64,000 nucleotides of DNA from Paenibacillus gyeongsangnamensis (lineage in GTDB: Bacteria; Bacillota; Bacilli; Paenibacillales; NBRC-103111): assembly GCF_027533625.1 (NCBI RefSeq), contig NZ_JAQAGZ010000005.1, positions 186,001-250,000 on the forward strand, read 5' to 3'. The translations under genes and the position numbers were made by a program. Below are positions 54,467-63,202 of this stretch, piece by piece (position 1 is the first letter of the stretch; every line of letters begins with the position of its first letter). The notes below the pieces were generated by a model that saw nothing but the letters and a program-made list of their open reading frames with translations, had not been told where the DNA came from and made no database searches.

Positions 54467-56506
54467 TTATTTCGCCAGGACATCCAGAATGGTGCTGCTG
54501 TTAACATATGTCGTGCCGTTATCGAATTTGAAGTCCAGCGCCACATCCTTGCCGTTCTTGGTAGCTTTGCCGCTGTTCAAGTTCAACGTGACGGTATTCG
54601 TATTGACAAGCATCGTAATTTCGCGGCGGGCCGCATCGTATTTGACCGTGCCGCCCATCAGGTTGACGAAGGTAGCAAGCGGAATCCAGTTTTTACCGTC
54701 CGACTGAACGTCAACCAAATGTAAACCGAGGGCATTGGCCATGCCGTAGAAGACATCCGTATTGTCCATGGTGCCTTTGAAATAGCTCGCCCCTGGTCCG
54801 TAAGCCATCAGCGGAACGTCATCCGCCGTGTGGACGCCTTGGCTTTCATTGTAAGGGATGGAGCCGGTCTGCAGGAAGCGGTCCCGGTTAGGGTCGTTCG
54901 GATCCGCCAGCTTGGCCGGATTCGCCACATACTTGCCGTCCTTGTTTACCGTAGGGGACGTTGGAACCGAGTCGAATTTGTAATCCTCGTAGTAATCCGG
55001 ATGAGCTCCGAAGACGACAGCCAGCTTGCGGTCTACGTCCGGACTGTCCGGGAACCCGTCTCCGTTCGAGTCGACATAAGTCGGGAACTCCGATTCGGCG
55101 TAGGTGCGAACGGCGTCTCTGCCCGATTTCCCGTCGCCTTCCCAATACGTGCCTGCGATGCTTACCGAATGCGAGTGATCGGCGGTTACAACAATCAAGG
55201 TATCGCCGTTATTCTCGGCAAAACGTTTTGCAACGCCGATGGCTTTGTCCATTTCGATCGTATCGTAGGCGGCGCGCTCCCAGTCAAGCGGATGAAGCTG
55301 CTTATCGATGCTCGCGCCTTCTACCATGAGGAAGAAGCCTTTGTCGTTCTTGCTGAGCACGTCGATCGCTTTTTGCGTCATATCCCACAGGTTCGGCTGA
55401 TCGGTAAAGGATTTCAATTCGGCTTTATTATTCGTGGACCGGTCGTAATAAACGCTCATATCGGCCGGGTGGAACAGGCCAAGAAGCTTGGAGCCGCTCG
55501 CTTGCTTCAATTGCGTCGCATTTTCTGCAATGTCGTAGCCTTTTTGCTGGAACATATCGAACAGGTTTTTCTCGTCTTTGCGCTTGGAGCCTGCCGTGGA
55601 TTTCGGAAGGAAATAAGCCGAGCCTCCGCCCAGAATCACTTCAGGTTGAACTTTGTACAGCATCTCCGCGATTTCCGCTTTGTCGGAACGGCGGCGCGTG
55701 TGGGATACGACGGCGGCCGGCGTAGCGTCTTCGATTTCGGAAGTGCTGACAACCCCTACGGACATGCCTTTGGTCCGCTTAATCATTTCGGCCAGCGTCT
55801 CCACCTTCGGATCGTCCAGCGAGTCCGGAGTATTGTCCGGGTAAATGCCGAGGCCGTTCACGGCGGATTTGTGGCCGGTATTGTAGGCGCTTGCGCTGTT
55901 GGCCGAGTCCGTAACGACGGAATCCATGCCGGAGGTGGTGACAACGGCGCGCTGATCGAACTTGTCCATCTCCATCAGACCGTTGTATTTTCCTTCGGTC
56001 ATGCCTTTGGACATGATTCTGGAGATCGTAATATCCGGAAACGCCATGCCGTCGCCGATGAACAGGATGACATTCTTCGCTTTTTTGCCGCTGTTGTCGG
56101 CCGTTACCGCTTCGTATTTCACCGTCTTGGACAAGCCGTCCGCCTTCACGGCTACTTCGTATGTACCTGCTTTATCGATCGATACGTCGCGGATCGTGAA
56201 TTCCTGGCTCTTGTCGGTATTCGTTTTGACAAACTTTTTACCGAAAAACGCCTCGGCATCCTGGCCGTTAACCGTAATGCTTACAGAGCCAGGCATAGCG
56301 CTCAATTGATTCAATTCCACGCGAAAGTCGAATTTGGATCCCGCCAAAAATTTGGCACGATCGATCGGAGCGATATAGATGGATGCTTGTCCCGCTTGTT
56401 CGGCAGCGTAGGCAGGGGATACGTTACCATCGACGTTGAAGAGGCCGGCTGTCAAGAGGCAGCTGCTCAACGCGAGCGAAGAAATTACTTTAAAAGTCTT
56501 TCCCAT
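54467..56506 (-). CDS. secreted alkaline phosphatase with N-terminal Ig-like and C-terminal stalk domains
   Basis: 679 residues; GGAGGTG precedes the ATG. Signal peptide to about residue 35 (ending SPAYAAEQ). Residues 40-135 form an added beta-sandwich. The phosphatase domain starts KNVILFIGDGMAFPD with metal ligand Asp152, has catalytic Ser201 in VVTDSANSASAYNTG, and VVTADHSHSVS with metal-binding His near 447. Residues about 605-679 are a copper-amine-oxidase-like stalk domain (IPLATFVNLMGGTVKYD). The enzyme uses zinc and magnesium to release phosphate outside the cell. A three-repeat Pho-box-like array lies upstream, pointing to PhoP control. Confidence 0.93.
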   Translation of the reverse strand: MGKTFKVISSLALSSCLLTAGLFNVDGNVSPAYAAEQAGQASIYIAPIDRAKFLAGSKFDFRVELNQLSAMPGSVSITVNGQDAEAFFGKKFVKTNTDKSQEFTIRDVSIDKAGTYEVAVKADGLSKTVKYEAVTADNSGKKAKNVILFIGDGMAFPDITISRIMSKGMTEGKYNGLMEMDKFDQRAVVTTSGMDSVVTDSANSASAYNTGHKSAVNGLGIYPDNTPDSLDDPKVETLAEMIKRTKGMSVGVVSTSEIEDATPAAVVSHTRRRSDKAEIAEMLYKVQPEVILGGGSAYFLPKSTAGSKRKDEKNLFDMFQQKGYDIAENATQLKQASGSKLLGLFHPADMSVYYDRSTNNKAELKSFTDQPNLWDMTQKAIDVLSKNDKGFFLMVEGASIDKQLHPLDWERAAYDTIEMDKAIGVAKRFAENNGDTLIVVTADHSHSVSIAGTYWEGDGKSGRDAVRTYAESEFPTYVDSNGDGFPDSPDVDRKLAVVFGAHPDYYEDYKFDSVPTSPTVNKDGKYVANPAKLADPNDPNRDRFLQTGSIPYNESQGVHTADDVPLMAYGPGASYFKGTMDNTDVFYGMANALGLHLVDVQSDGKNWIPLATFVNLMGGTVKYDAARREITMLVNTNTVTLNLNSGKATKNGKDVALDFKFDNGTTYVNSSTILDVLAK

Positions 56507-56534
56507 AAGTGGTGAACACCTCCAAATTTATAGA

Positions 56535-56560
56535 ACAATTCGATTATATAGTCGAATTGT
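56535..56560 (-). promoter_or_regulatory. inverted repeat over the phosphatase -10 region
   Basis: ACAATTCGA and TCGAATTGT form a perfect 9-bp inverted repeat with an eight-base spacer that contains TATAAT on the minus strand (56543-56548). A protein bound here would block the promoter. It may be an operator or a coincidence of the AT-rich promoter; I cannot name the regulator. Confidence 0.5.
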
Positions 56561-56579
56561 AAAATTTCCCTCTGACTTT

Positions 56580-56607
56580 TATTAATCTTATATTAAGGTT
56601 TTGTTAA
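56580..56607 (-). promoter_or_regulatory. Pho box (three direct repeats) upstream of alkaline phosphatase
   Basis: On the minus strand TTAACA, TTAATA and TTAATA follow each other with five-base spacers, an exact 11-bp period. All three fit the Bacillus PhoP repeat TT(A/T/C)A(C/T)A. The array lies about 70-100 bp before the phosphatase start, upstream of a TATAAT. Induction under phosphate limitation is the natural inference. Confidence 0.75.
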
Positions 56608-56769
56608 TGTTGAGGGAATATTTTCCAATCATGATGAAAAAGCAAGCCCCGATGCAAAAAGAGGAGAAAGAGCTAGATTATTCCGTCCTGGGCGTTAGCC
56701 AGTTCCAACAATGCCCGGTTTGGGCCATTTTCAGCCGGAGAAAAAACTGATATTATTTTCTAAGTAAAT

Positions 56770-56786
56770 ATTTCGTAGTGCGAAAT
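56770..56786 (+). promoter_or_regulatory. candidate MarR operator
   Basis: ATTTCG-TAGTG-CGAAAT is a 6-5-6 inverted repeat that lies just upstream of a TATGAT -10 at 56789-56794, about 90 bp before the marR start. MarR proteins often bind such palindromes in their own promoters, so autorepression is likely. Confidence 0.5.
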
Positions 56787-56875
56787 GTTATGATTTTTAA
56801 TATTTCTGAAGGGAAAGATTCAATGGTTAAAGGATAGGAGCGGATGGGAGGAACTGCAGAAGGAGTGATTGTAAG

Positions 56876-57358
56876 ATGGAGCCGAGCAACCGTGTCGATC
56901 TTTTGGAGCAGATGCACCGGTTGATCTACAAACGAATTTTTTCCGAATGGAGCCACATGAGTCCGCTGCACTTGACGATGCCGCAAGCGAATTTGCTGAA
57001 GTTCCTGGACAGCAAGGCGATGCATAAAACGTCCGATGCCGCCGATTTCATGTGCATTTCATCCGGGGCGCTCACGATGCTGTGCGACAAGCTGGCGGAG
57101 AAGGGACTCATCGAGCGCAACCGGGACGAAGCGGACCGCCGGGTGATTTATTTGGAGCTGAGCGAGGAAGGCAAGCGGGTCGTGCAGGAAATCCGGATGC
57201 TGAAAGGGCGTCTGATCGACCGATTGATGGAAGGCGTGACGGAGGACGATTTGCAGGCGCTGAACCGCGTCTATTCTTGCTTTGCCGCCAATCTCGCGAA
57301 GATGCAGGAGCAAAGACCGGTCTGGGGCGGGACCCCTGCGCTGCAAGAGATGCAATAG
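56876..57358 (+). CDS. MarR family transcriptional regulator
   Basis: 160 residues. The winged helix-turn-helix is clear: LTMPQANLLKFLDSK, then KTSDAADFMCISSGALTMLCDKLAEKGLIER and the wing NRDEADRRVIYLELSEEGKRVV with the DxR motif. The N- and C-terminal helices form the dimer. It is the first gene of a cluster with two membrane-fusion proteins and an EmrB-type exporter, as B. subtilis yhbI precedes yhbJ-yhcA. It probably represses the cluster and is released by a toxic compound or phenolic ligand. Confidence 0.92.
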   Translation: MEPSNRVDLLEQMHRLIYKRIFSEWSHMSPLHLTMPQANLLKFLDSKAMHKTSDAADFMCISSGALTMLCDKLAEKGLIERNRDEADRRVIYLELSEEGKRVVQEIRMLKGRLIDRLMEGVTEDDLQALNRVYSCFAANLAKMQEQRPVWGGTPALQEMQ

Positions 57359-57433
57359 CTTTGCAAGAGATGCCGCCTAGGAGCCGGAGCGGCTCGCAGA
57401 GATTATTTTGGAGAAGAAGGTTGAGGAGAAGCC

Positions 57434-58093
57434 ATGAAGCGTAAGAGCGTTTTAGTAGTTATTTTGGCCGCAGCGGTCGTCGTGGGGGGCGGCGTCGGCT
57501 ATAACTTCTGGTATCAGGGCCACAATTTCGTGAAAACGGAGGATTCGCGCATCGCCGGCGACATTTATAAGGTGATTCCGCGGGTCAGCGGCAAAGTCAC
57601 CTCGCTGCAGGTGGCGGAAGGGGATCACGTGCTCGCGGACCAAATTATCGGACAGCAGGACAGCACGAACCTGTCCACGAGCATGCTGGATCAAGCGACG
57701 CTGCGGTCGCCGATCGAAGGCACGGTCATTAAGGAGCTCGTGAAAGCGGGCGAAATCGCTTCTCCCGGACAAACGGTTGCCATGGTGGTGGATAAGGCGC
57801 GTTTATACATATCCGCGAACATTGAAGAAACTTCCATCAACCGGCTGCAGCTCGGCCAAAAGGTCGACATTGCGGTCGACACGTACCCGAACGCGCACCT
57901 CACCGGCAAGATTATCGACATCAGCAAAGCGACGGCGTCGACCTTTTCCCTGCTGCCGGCAACGAATACGAGCGGCAACTTCACGAAAGTGACCCAGCGG
58001 GTGCCGATCAAAATATCGATCGATGACCAAATGGGCTTCGATCTGTCGCCCGGAATGAACACAACCGTCAAAATTCACGTCAATGGGAACTGA
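57434..58093 (+). CDS. short HlyD/EmrA-like membrane fusion protein (YhbJ-type)
   Basis: 219 residues, GAGGAG before the ATG. One N-terminal membrane helix (SVLVVILAAAVVVGGGVGYNF) is followed by a barrel-sandwich lipoyl domain split without the long coiled-coil hairpin (SGKVTSLQVAEGDHVLADQII then ATLRSPIEGTVIKELVKAGE) and a beta-barrel (YISANIEETSINRLQLGQKVDI). The lack of a hairpin matches the short adaptors next to EmrB-type exporters in Bacillus. It probably bridges the MFS pump to the wall side. A second, full-length adaptor follows 21 bp downstream. Confidence 0.88.
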   Translation: MKRKSVLVVILAAAVVVGGGVGYNFWYQGHNFVKTEDSRIAGDIYKVIPRVSGKVTSLQVAEGDHVLADQIIGQQDSTNLSTSMLDQATLRSPIEGTVIKELVKAGEIASPGQTVAMVVDKARLYISANIEETSINRLQLGQKVDIAVDTYPNAHLTGKIIDISKATASTFSLLPATNTSGNFTKVTQRVPIKISIDDQMGFDLSPGMNTTVKIHVNGN

Positions 58094-58114
58094 CGAAGGG
58101 GAGTAAACGATACG

Positions 58115-59437
58115 ATGAAGAGGAATAAACATAAGAAGCTTTGGGTACCTGCGATGCTGACACTCGCCGCCTTCACGGCGCTTCCCGGCTGCGGCACGCC
58201 GAGCGTCCAGGGAGCGGCCGGCGGCGAAACGCCCGTGAAGACGATCAAGCTGGGCCAGACGTCCGAGGCGGGCCTCAGCGGTAAAATCATTCCCGACCAG
58301 GAGGTCAAGGTCGTCTCCAAGGTGGCGGGCAAGGTGTCCGCCATCCAGGTCGAAGAAGGCGCCAAGGTGAAGAAGGGCGACGTTCTCCTGCAGCTGGAGA
58401 CCGACGATTTGACCCAGCAGGTGAAGCAGGCGGAGGCCGGCGTGACGGCAGCCGAGGCGAAGCTGAACGATGCCGAGGCCGGAGCGCGCTCGCAGGAGAT
58501 TCAAGGGCTCGAGAGCGCGGTCCAGCAGGCGCAGGCGGCGCTGGATACGGCGAATGCCGCAGCCGATCAGGCCAAGGCGGGCTTCGATCTCGCGCAGAGC
58601 ACGTACAACCGGCTCCGCAACTTGTACGATACGAGCTCGACCGTGGCCAAGGAAGACCTTGAGCGCGGCACGCTCGATTACGAGAAGGCCCGCGCCGGCT
58701 ACTCGCAGGCCGTCGCGTCGCAGAAATCGGCGGCCGCTGCCGTGCAGGGCGCGAAGGCGAAGCTGGAGCTCGCCAAGATCGGCCCGACGGACAATACGAT
58801 CAAGGCCATGCAGGCCGACATCGAACGGCTGAACGCGGGACTCACGCTTGCGAACAGCGCCCTGTCCAACGCTACCGTAACTGCCCCGATCGACGGTATC
58901 GTCGTGAAGAAGAGCATTCAGGCCGGCGAAATGGCCTCGCCCGGCGTTCCGCTTTTCTCGGTAGTGGCGATGGATCACGTACAGGTTGAGCTGAGCGTGG
59001 CGGACAATCAGATCGGCTCGATCAAAGCCGGCTCGCCGGTTGAAGTGAAAACGCAGAACGTACCGGGCAAGACATTCCAGGGCACCGTTCAATTCGTCAG
59101 CCCGGTATCGAATCCGAACAGCAGCACCTTCCCGGTGAAGGTTACCGTGGACAATAAGGACGGGCTACTGCTTGCGGGGATGGTGGCGGAAGTGAATCTT
59201 CAGGGTACGCCGCAAAGCAAGCTGGAGGTGCCGAAGTCGGCGCTCGTGAAGAAGGACGGCAAAACCTTCGTGGTGAAGGTTCAGAACGGAACGGCTCATC
59301 TCGTCGAGGTGAAGACGGAAGACAAGAACCAGGACTGGGTGTACGTTCAGCCGAACGAGCAGCTGCAGCGCAGCGAGCCGATCGTGGTAAGCCCCGGCGA
59401 CAAGCTGGCCGAAGGTACGAAAGTTAAAGCGGAGTAG
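58115..59437 (+). CDS. HlyD/RND-type efflux adaptor lipoprotein
   Basis: 440 residues. The signal LWVPAMLTLAAFTALPGC ends in a lipobox cysteine (Cys29 or so). The lipoyl halves are VVSKVAGKVSAIQVEEGAKVKKGDVLLQLE and NATVTAPIDGIVVKKSIQAGEMASPG, separated by a 130-residue Ala/Gln/Lys-rich coiled-coil hairpin (KQAEAGVTAAEAKLNDAEAG ...). A beta-barrel and a membrane-proximal domain (QGTPQSKLEVPKSALVKKDG) complete an AcrA/MacA-type adaptor. GGGGAG lies upstream. Together with the short adaptor it would serve the MFS exporter encoded next. Confidence 0.9.
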   Translation: MKRNKHKKLWVPAMLTLAAFTALPGCGTPSVQGAAGGETPVKTIKLGQTSEAGLSGKIIPDQEVKVVSKVAGKVSAIQVEEGAKVKKGDVLLQLETDDLTQQVKQAEAGVTAAEAKLNDAEAGARSQEIQGLESAVQQAQAALDTANAAADQAKAGFDLAQSTYNRLRNLYDTSSTVAKEDLERGTLDYEKARAGYSQAVASQKSAAAAVQGAKAKLELAKIGPTDNTIKAMQADIERLNAGLTLANSALSNATVTAPIDGIVVKKSIQAGEMASPGVPLFSVVAMDHVQVELSVADNQIGSIKAGSPVEVKTQNVPGKTFQGTVQFVSPVSNPNSSTFPVKVTVDNKDGLLLAGMVAEVNLQGTPQSKLEVPKSALVKKDGKTFVVKVQNGTAHLVEVKTEDKNQDWVYVQPNEQLQRSEPIVVSPGDKLAEGTKVKAE

Positions 59438-59448
59438 GAGGAACGCGC

Positions 59449-61074
59449 ATGTCGGATTCCAATGCAGTTCCGAAGCCCGCTGAAGGAGGAGGCAGCTCTC
59501 TGGCTCTGATCGCCATCGTCATGGGGACGTTCGTGGCCGTGCTGAACAGCAGTCTGATGAACGTGGCGCTGCCCCAGTTCGTCACGGTGTTCGGTTCCAC
59601 AGTAGCTACGATTCAATGGGTCATCACGGGGTATATGCTCGCCTCCGCCGTCGTCATTCCGCTCAGCGGTTTCCTCGGAGATACGCTGGGCGCCAAAAAT
59701 TTATTCGTCCTGTCCGTCGCCGGCTTCACCGTCGGCTCAATCCTGTGCGGTCTGGCCTGGAGCGACTCCAGCCTGATCTTATTCCGGATCGTGACGGGAC
59801 TTGCCGGAGGCTTCATCATGCCGATCGGCATGTCGATCATTTACTCCACGTTCCCCCGGGAAAAAGTAGGCACGGCGCTCGGTATGTGGGGCGTCGCGAC
59901 GATGGTGGCGCCGGCGCTCGGTCCTACGCTCGGCGGCTATATCATTCAGTATTACAGCTGGCGGCTGCTGTTCTTCATGTCGATCCCGTTCGGGATCGCC
60001 GCCGTCATTCTGGGCAAGGTGCTGCTGAAGCCTACCCCGCAGAAGAAGGGGCTGAAGCTGGATGTATGGGGAATGATCTTCTCCATGCTGTTCTTCGGCT
60101 GCCTGCTGCTGGCGCTCAGTAAAGGTCAGTCGGAGGGCTGGACCTCGCTCTACATCGTAAGCTTGTTCTATGTGAGCTTCTTCAGTTTGCTGCTGTTCAT
60201 TTGGGTCGAGCTCGGCGTCAGCAACCCGCTGCTCAATCTGAGGGTATTTAAGGATTCCAACTTCACGATGAGCGTCATCGCGTCGTCGCTCGTTATGATG
60301 GGCATGTACGGAGGAACCTTCCTGACGCCGATCTATCTGCAAAACATTCAAGGCCTCACGCCGATGCAAACCGGGCTGCTCTTGATGCCCCAATCGCTCG
60401 CGATGGCCTTCATGATGCCGATTACCGGCAAGCTGGTAGAGAAGGTGGGCGTAAAGGTGCTCGGCGTAATCGGACTCACCATTCTAGGTACGACCACGGT
60501 GGAGCTGCACTTGCTGACCCAGGATACGCCGAACCACTGGCTTGATACGCTTCTCATCATTCGGGGCATCGGGATCGGCATGTGCATGATGCCGCTTACC
60601 CAGATCGGGATGATCAACATCCCGACGCCGGACGTGTCGCGCGCTTCCTCGCTATCCAACGTCGTCCGGCAGGTTGCCGCTTCGATGGGGATCACGATCC
60701 TGACGGCAATCATGAGCAGCCGCCAAACGATGCATTACAATCAAATCAACGAAAGCGTCACGGTGGATTCCTTGCCGGCGAACCAAACGATATCGATGCT
60801 TTCTTCCGCGATTATGCAGGGGGGAGTAGACGCCGCTACGGCCGGCGGTTCGGCGGCTGCCTATTTGGCCGGGATCATGCAGAAGGAAGCGCTCGTCCGG
60901 GGCATCGCCGATACGTTCTACGTATCCGCCATTCCCGTACTGCTGTGCATTCCGCTCGTCCTGCTGTTCAAGACCAAGCGCAAGGTGGCGCAGGCCGCCG
61001 CCCCTGCGCCGTCTCCCTCGGACCGGGCGGCCTCGCAGGTCCCGGCGCCGGCTCAAGAGCCGTCCAAGGCTTAA
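59449..61074 (+). CDS. DHA2-family MFS drug exporter (EmrB/QacA type)
   Basis: 541 residues with 14 predicted membrane helices. It begins LALIAIVMGTFVAVLNSSLMNVALPQ and has motif C-like GMWGVATMVAPALGPTLGGYI and MLASAVVIPLSGFLGDTLGAKN (motif A), all typical of proton-driven DHA2 exporters. The C-terminus is a Pro/Ala-rich tail. GGAGGAA precedes the ATG, 11 bases after the adaptor stop. It likely exports hydrophobic or phenolic compounds under control of the MarR protein. Confidence 0.93.
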   Translation: MSDSNAVPKPAEGGGSSLALIAIVMGTFVAVLNSSLMNVALPQFVTVFGSTVATIQWVITGYMLASAVVIPLSGFLGDTLGAKNLFVLSVAGFTVGSILCGLAWSDSSLILFRIVTGLAGGFIMPIGMSIIYSTFPREKVGTALGMWGVATMVAPALGPTLGGYIIQYYSWRLLFFMSIPFGIAAVILGKVLLKPTPQKKGLKLDVWGMIFSMLFFGCLLLALSKGQSEGWTSLYIVSLFYVSFFSLLLFIWVELGVSNPLLNLRVFKDSNFTMSVIASSLVMMGMYGGTFLTPIYLQNIQGLTPMQTGLLLMPQSLAMAFMMPITGKLVEKVGVKVLGVIGLTILGTTTVELHLLTQDTPNHWLDTLLIIRGIGIGMCMMPLTQIGMINIPTPDVSRASSLSNVVRQVAASMGITILTAIMSSRQTMHYNQINESVTVDSLPANQTISMLSSAIMQGGVDAATAGGSAAAYLAGIMQKEALVRGIADTFYVSAIPVLLCIPLVLLFKTKRKVAQAAAPAPSPSDRAASQVPAPAQEPSKA

Positions 61075-61113
61075 CCCATTCTTACATCTAAGGTAAACAG
61101 GAGGAATTAAGTT

Positions 61114-62940
61114 ATGAACATGCAATGGAAAACCCGATTGTCCACCGTACTGCTCGCATCGTCCGTCGCACTGGGCGTGGCCCCGGCCTATGCCGCCGAG
61201 CCGGCTGCCGCTCCTGCCGCCGAGCAGCTGTACGTATTGAACAGCTCCACGCAAGCGCAGGTGAAGAGCGTCCTGCAGGAGAAGACGCCGACCGGCTGGC
61301 GCATCGGAGCGGTGATCAAGCTGTATAACACATCGCTGACCGCCTCGCGGATTCCGGACTACGAGCTTCGCGCCCTGACGACCGGCGGCGCGCCTTACAT
61401 TCTGCAGCCGAGCGCCGCCAATCCGAAATCGATTCCGCCGCAGAGCTATGTCGAGCTGAGCTATATGGCGGAGCCGGATACGCAGGCCGATCTCGCGGTA
61501 ACGGACCTGGCGCTCGTCGATGTCAATATGGAGGTGTATCCGAAGGTGGAGACGCTGCTCGCCGACGCGCCGGTCAGCGCCAAGGTATGGCACGGCAGCG
61601 ACGCGGTACTGCCGGACGCTTCCCTTAAGGCATGGAGCGAATCATTCCTCATTCCGGGCATCACGTCGGGGCTGAAATACACGGCCGTCAGCGTAACCAA
61701 GCAGTTCAGCGGCCAAGCCCCGACCTACACCGTGCAGATGAAGGTGGATAATCCCGGCTCCGCTACGGAGACGGTGCCGGATTTCACGCTGAGCGGCAAG
61801 TCGGAAGGCCAGTCCTTTATTGGCAAGCGAGCCGAGCAGGGGCCAGTCGCGCTGAATCCAGGCGAACAGAAATATATTCACTTCAGCATCACGACAACCA
61901 ACGATGCGAAGTTGTCCGCCTTCTATGTGCTGACACCCGAATCATTCCTGAAGCAAGGGCAAACCGCGCCGTCGACCTATTACATCGGCCGAATCGGCGT
62001 ACAGCTGCCAAGCGACAACGCTTCGGCTTCGGGGAGCGCGCTGCCGGTGTATGAGTTCGGCAAGCCGCTTGCGGTCGATCCGGTGAGCCAGGCGATTAGC
62101 CCGCAAATGGCGGTATCGCTCATGGGCCTGCAGTGGTTCGAGAACGAGGGACAGCAGTACCGTACGGTCGTGGCGAAGGTAAGATACGTCAACAACGGCG
62201 GCAGCTCCCTCGCGGTGCCGGAGGTCGGCGCGGATCTCGGCAACAGTCAAGGCGTCTATTACAGCGGCGTGCGGATGGCGAGTCCCGTGAAGGAAGTGCT
62301 TCCGGGTCTGGGAGCGATTGTGAACTACACGTTCACCGTTCCAAAATCCGAGAAGGAAGAGCAGTTCAAGTTCCGTCTGCTTGAGCCGGCGGCAGTTGCC
62401 GCTCCGGCGACAGCCTCTTCCACGCCGGCGACTCCGGCTGCGGGAACGGCCCCGGCCGCGTCCGCTGCCGCTGCCGCAGCACCATCCGCCGCAGCTGCGG
62501 TGAAATCGCCGATTTCGGAAGCTTTTGCAGCAGTGCAGAATACTGATCTAGGCACGACGACGCTGCAGATGTACCCGTATGAGCTGAAGCTCGGCAGCTG
62601 GGTGCTCACAACGGTGGCGGGCACGAACCCGGCGACGCGGGCTTACACGTACACCTACAAAGTGAAAATGTCGCTGGATGTGAACACGACCGACGAGGTG
62701 GTCGCCGATCCGGTAAACCAGAAGCTCTTCATGCAGCTGGAGAACGGCGCCGGCACACGGCTCACTTACAAGAGCTTTGCGCTTACGGGAGACAGCCGCT
62801 TAATGAGCGGAGAGCAGACGATCGCCTTCGACAACGGCAGCACCGACCAAATGGAGGCGCCGCTCGTGCTGAAGATTTACGAGACGATCTCCACCCCGCT
62901 CGGCGACGCGAAGCGCTTGATCGCGGAGCTGAAGCAATGA
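61114..62940 (+). CDS. secreted Ala-rich protein of unknown function
   Basis: 608 residues, AGGAGGAATT before the ATG. A signal peptide ends near APAYAAEP. The mature protein is made of beta-rich segments of about 130 residues with recurring patterns (QLYVLNSSTQAQVKSVLQEK, IRLYNTS-like, VPDFTLSGKSEGQSF, RVKVRYVNNGGSS-like), broken by a low-complexity Ala/Pro/Thr/Ser linker at about 430-470. No catalytic motif is seen. It is the last gene of the MarR-exporter cluster, 39 bp after the MFS gene, and is closed by a strong terminator. A structural or binding role outside the cell is possible. Confidence 0.7.
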   Translation: MNMQWKTRLSTVLLASSVALGVAPAYAAEPAAAPAAEQLYVLNSSTQAQVKSVLQEKTPTGWRIGAVIKLYNTSLTASRIPDYELRALTTGGAPYILQPSAANPKSIPPQSYVELSYMAEPDTQADLAVTDLALVDVNMEVYPKVETLLADAPVSAKVWHGSDAVLPDASLKAWSESFLIPGITSGLKYTAVSVTKQFSGQAPTYTVQMKVDNPGSATETVPDFTLSGKSEGQSFIGKRAEQGPVALNPGEQKYIHFSITTTNDAKLSAFYVLTPESFLKQGQTAPSTYYIGRIGVQLPSDNASASGSALPVYEFGKPLAVDPVSQAISPQMAVSLMGLQWFENEGQQYRTVVAKVRYVNNGGSSLAVPEVGADLGNSQGVYYSGVRMASPVKEVLPGLGAIVNYTFTVPKSEKEEQFKFRLLEPAAVAAPATASSTPATPAAGTAPAASAAAAAAPSAAAAVKSPISEAFAAVQNTDLGTTTLQMYPYELKLGSWVLTTVAGTNPATRAYTYTYKVKMSLDVNTTDEVVADPVNQKLFMQLENGAGTRLTYKSFALTGDSRLMSGEQTIAFDNGSTDQMEAPLVLKIYETISTPLGDAKRLIAELKQ

Positions 62941-62952
62941 CATTAATGAAAT

Positions 62953-62985
62953 CGCCGGAGGAAGCTTTCCTCCGGCGTATTTTTG
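62953..62985 (+). terminator. intrinsic terminator of the exporter cluster
   Basis: A perfect 10-bp stem (CGCCGGAGGA / TCCTCCGGCG) with an AGCTT loop is followed by TATTTTTG. The next 220 bp up to the LysR fragment are AT-rich and hold no visible gene. Confidence 0.93.
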
Positions 62986-63202
62986 TTTTTTTCAGTAAAG
63001 GGTAGGAATAGGAGGATAGTTATAATTAGGAAACTTTAGGTTTCGGGGGATGAATGCAGGGGGCAAGCAGTTGCTCCGAGTTCCATTAGCATTAGGGAAG
63101 GGGAGTGCAGCCCGGAGGAATTCCGTTTTTGAACTGTTCAATATTAGAAATAATAATTTTTTATCTAATTACATAAATGAAAATATTTTTACTTTATAAT
63201 CA

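Noticed and set aside
54830..56515. 561-codon plus-strand frame opposite the alkaline phosphatase gene
   Set aside because: The phosphatase on the minus strand has all catalytic motifs, signal peptide and Pho box; the plus frame has no recognisable domain.
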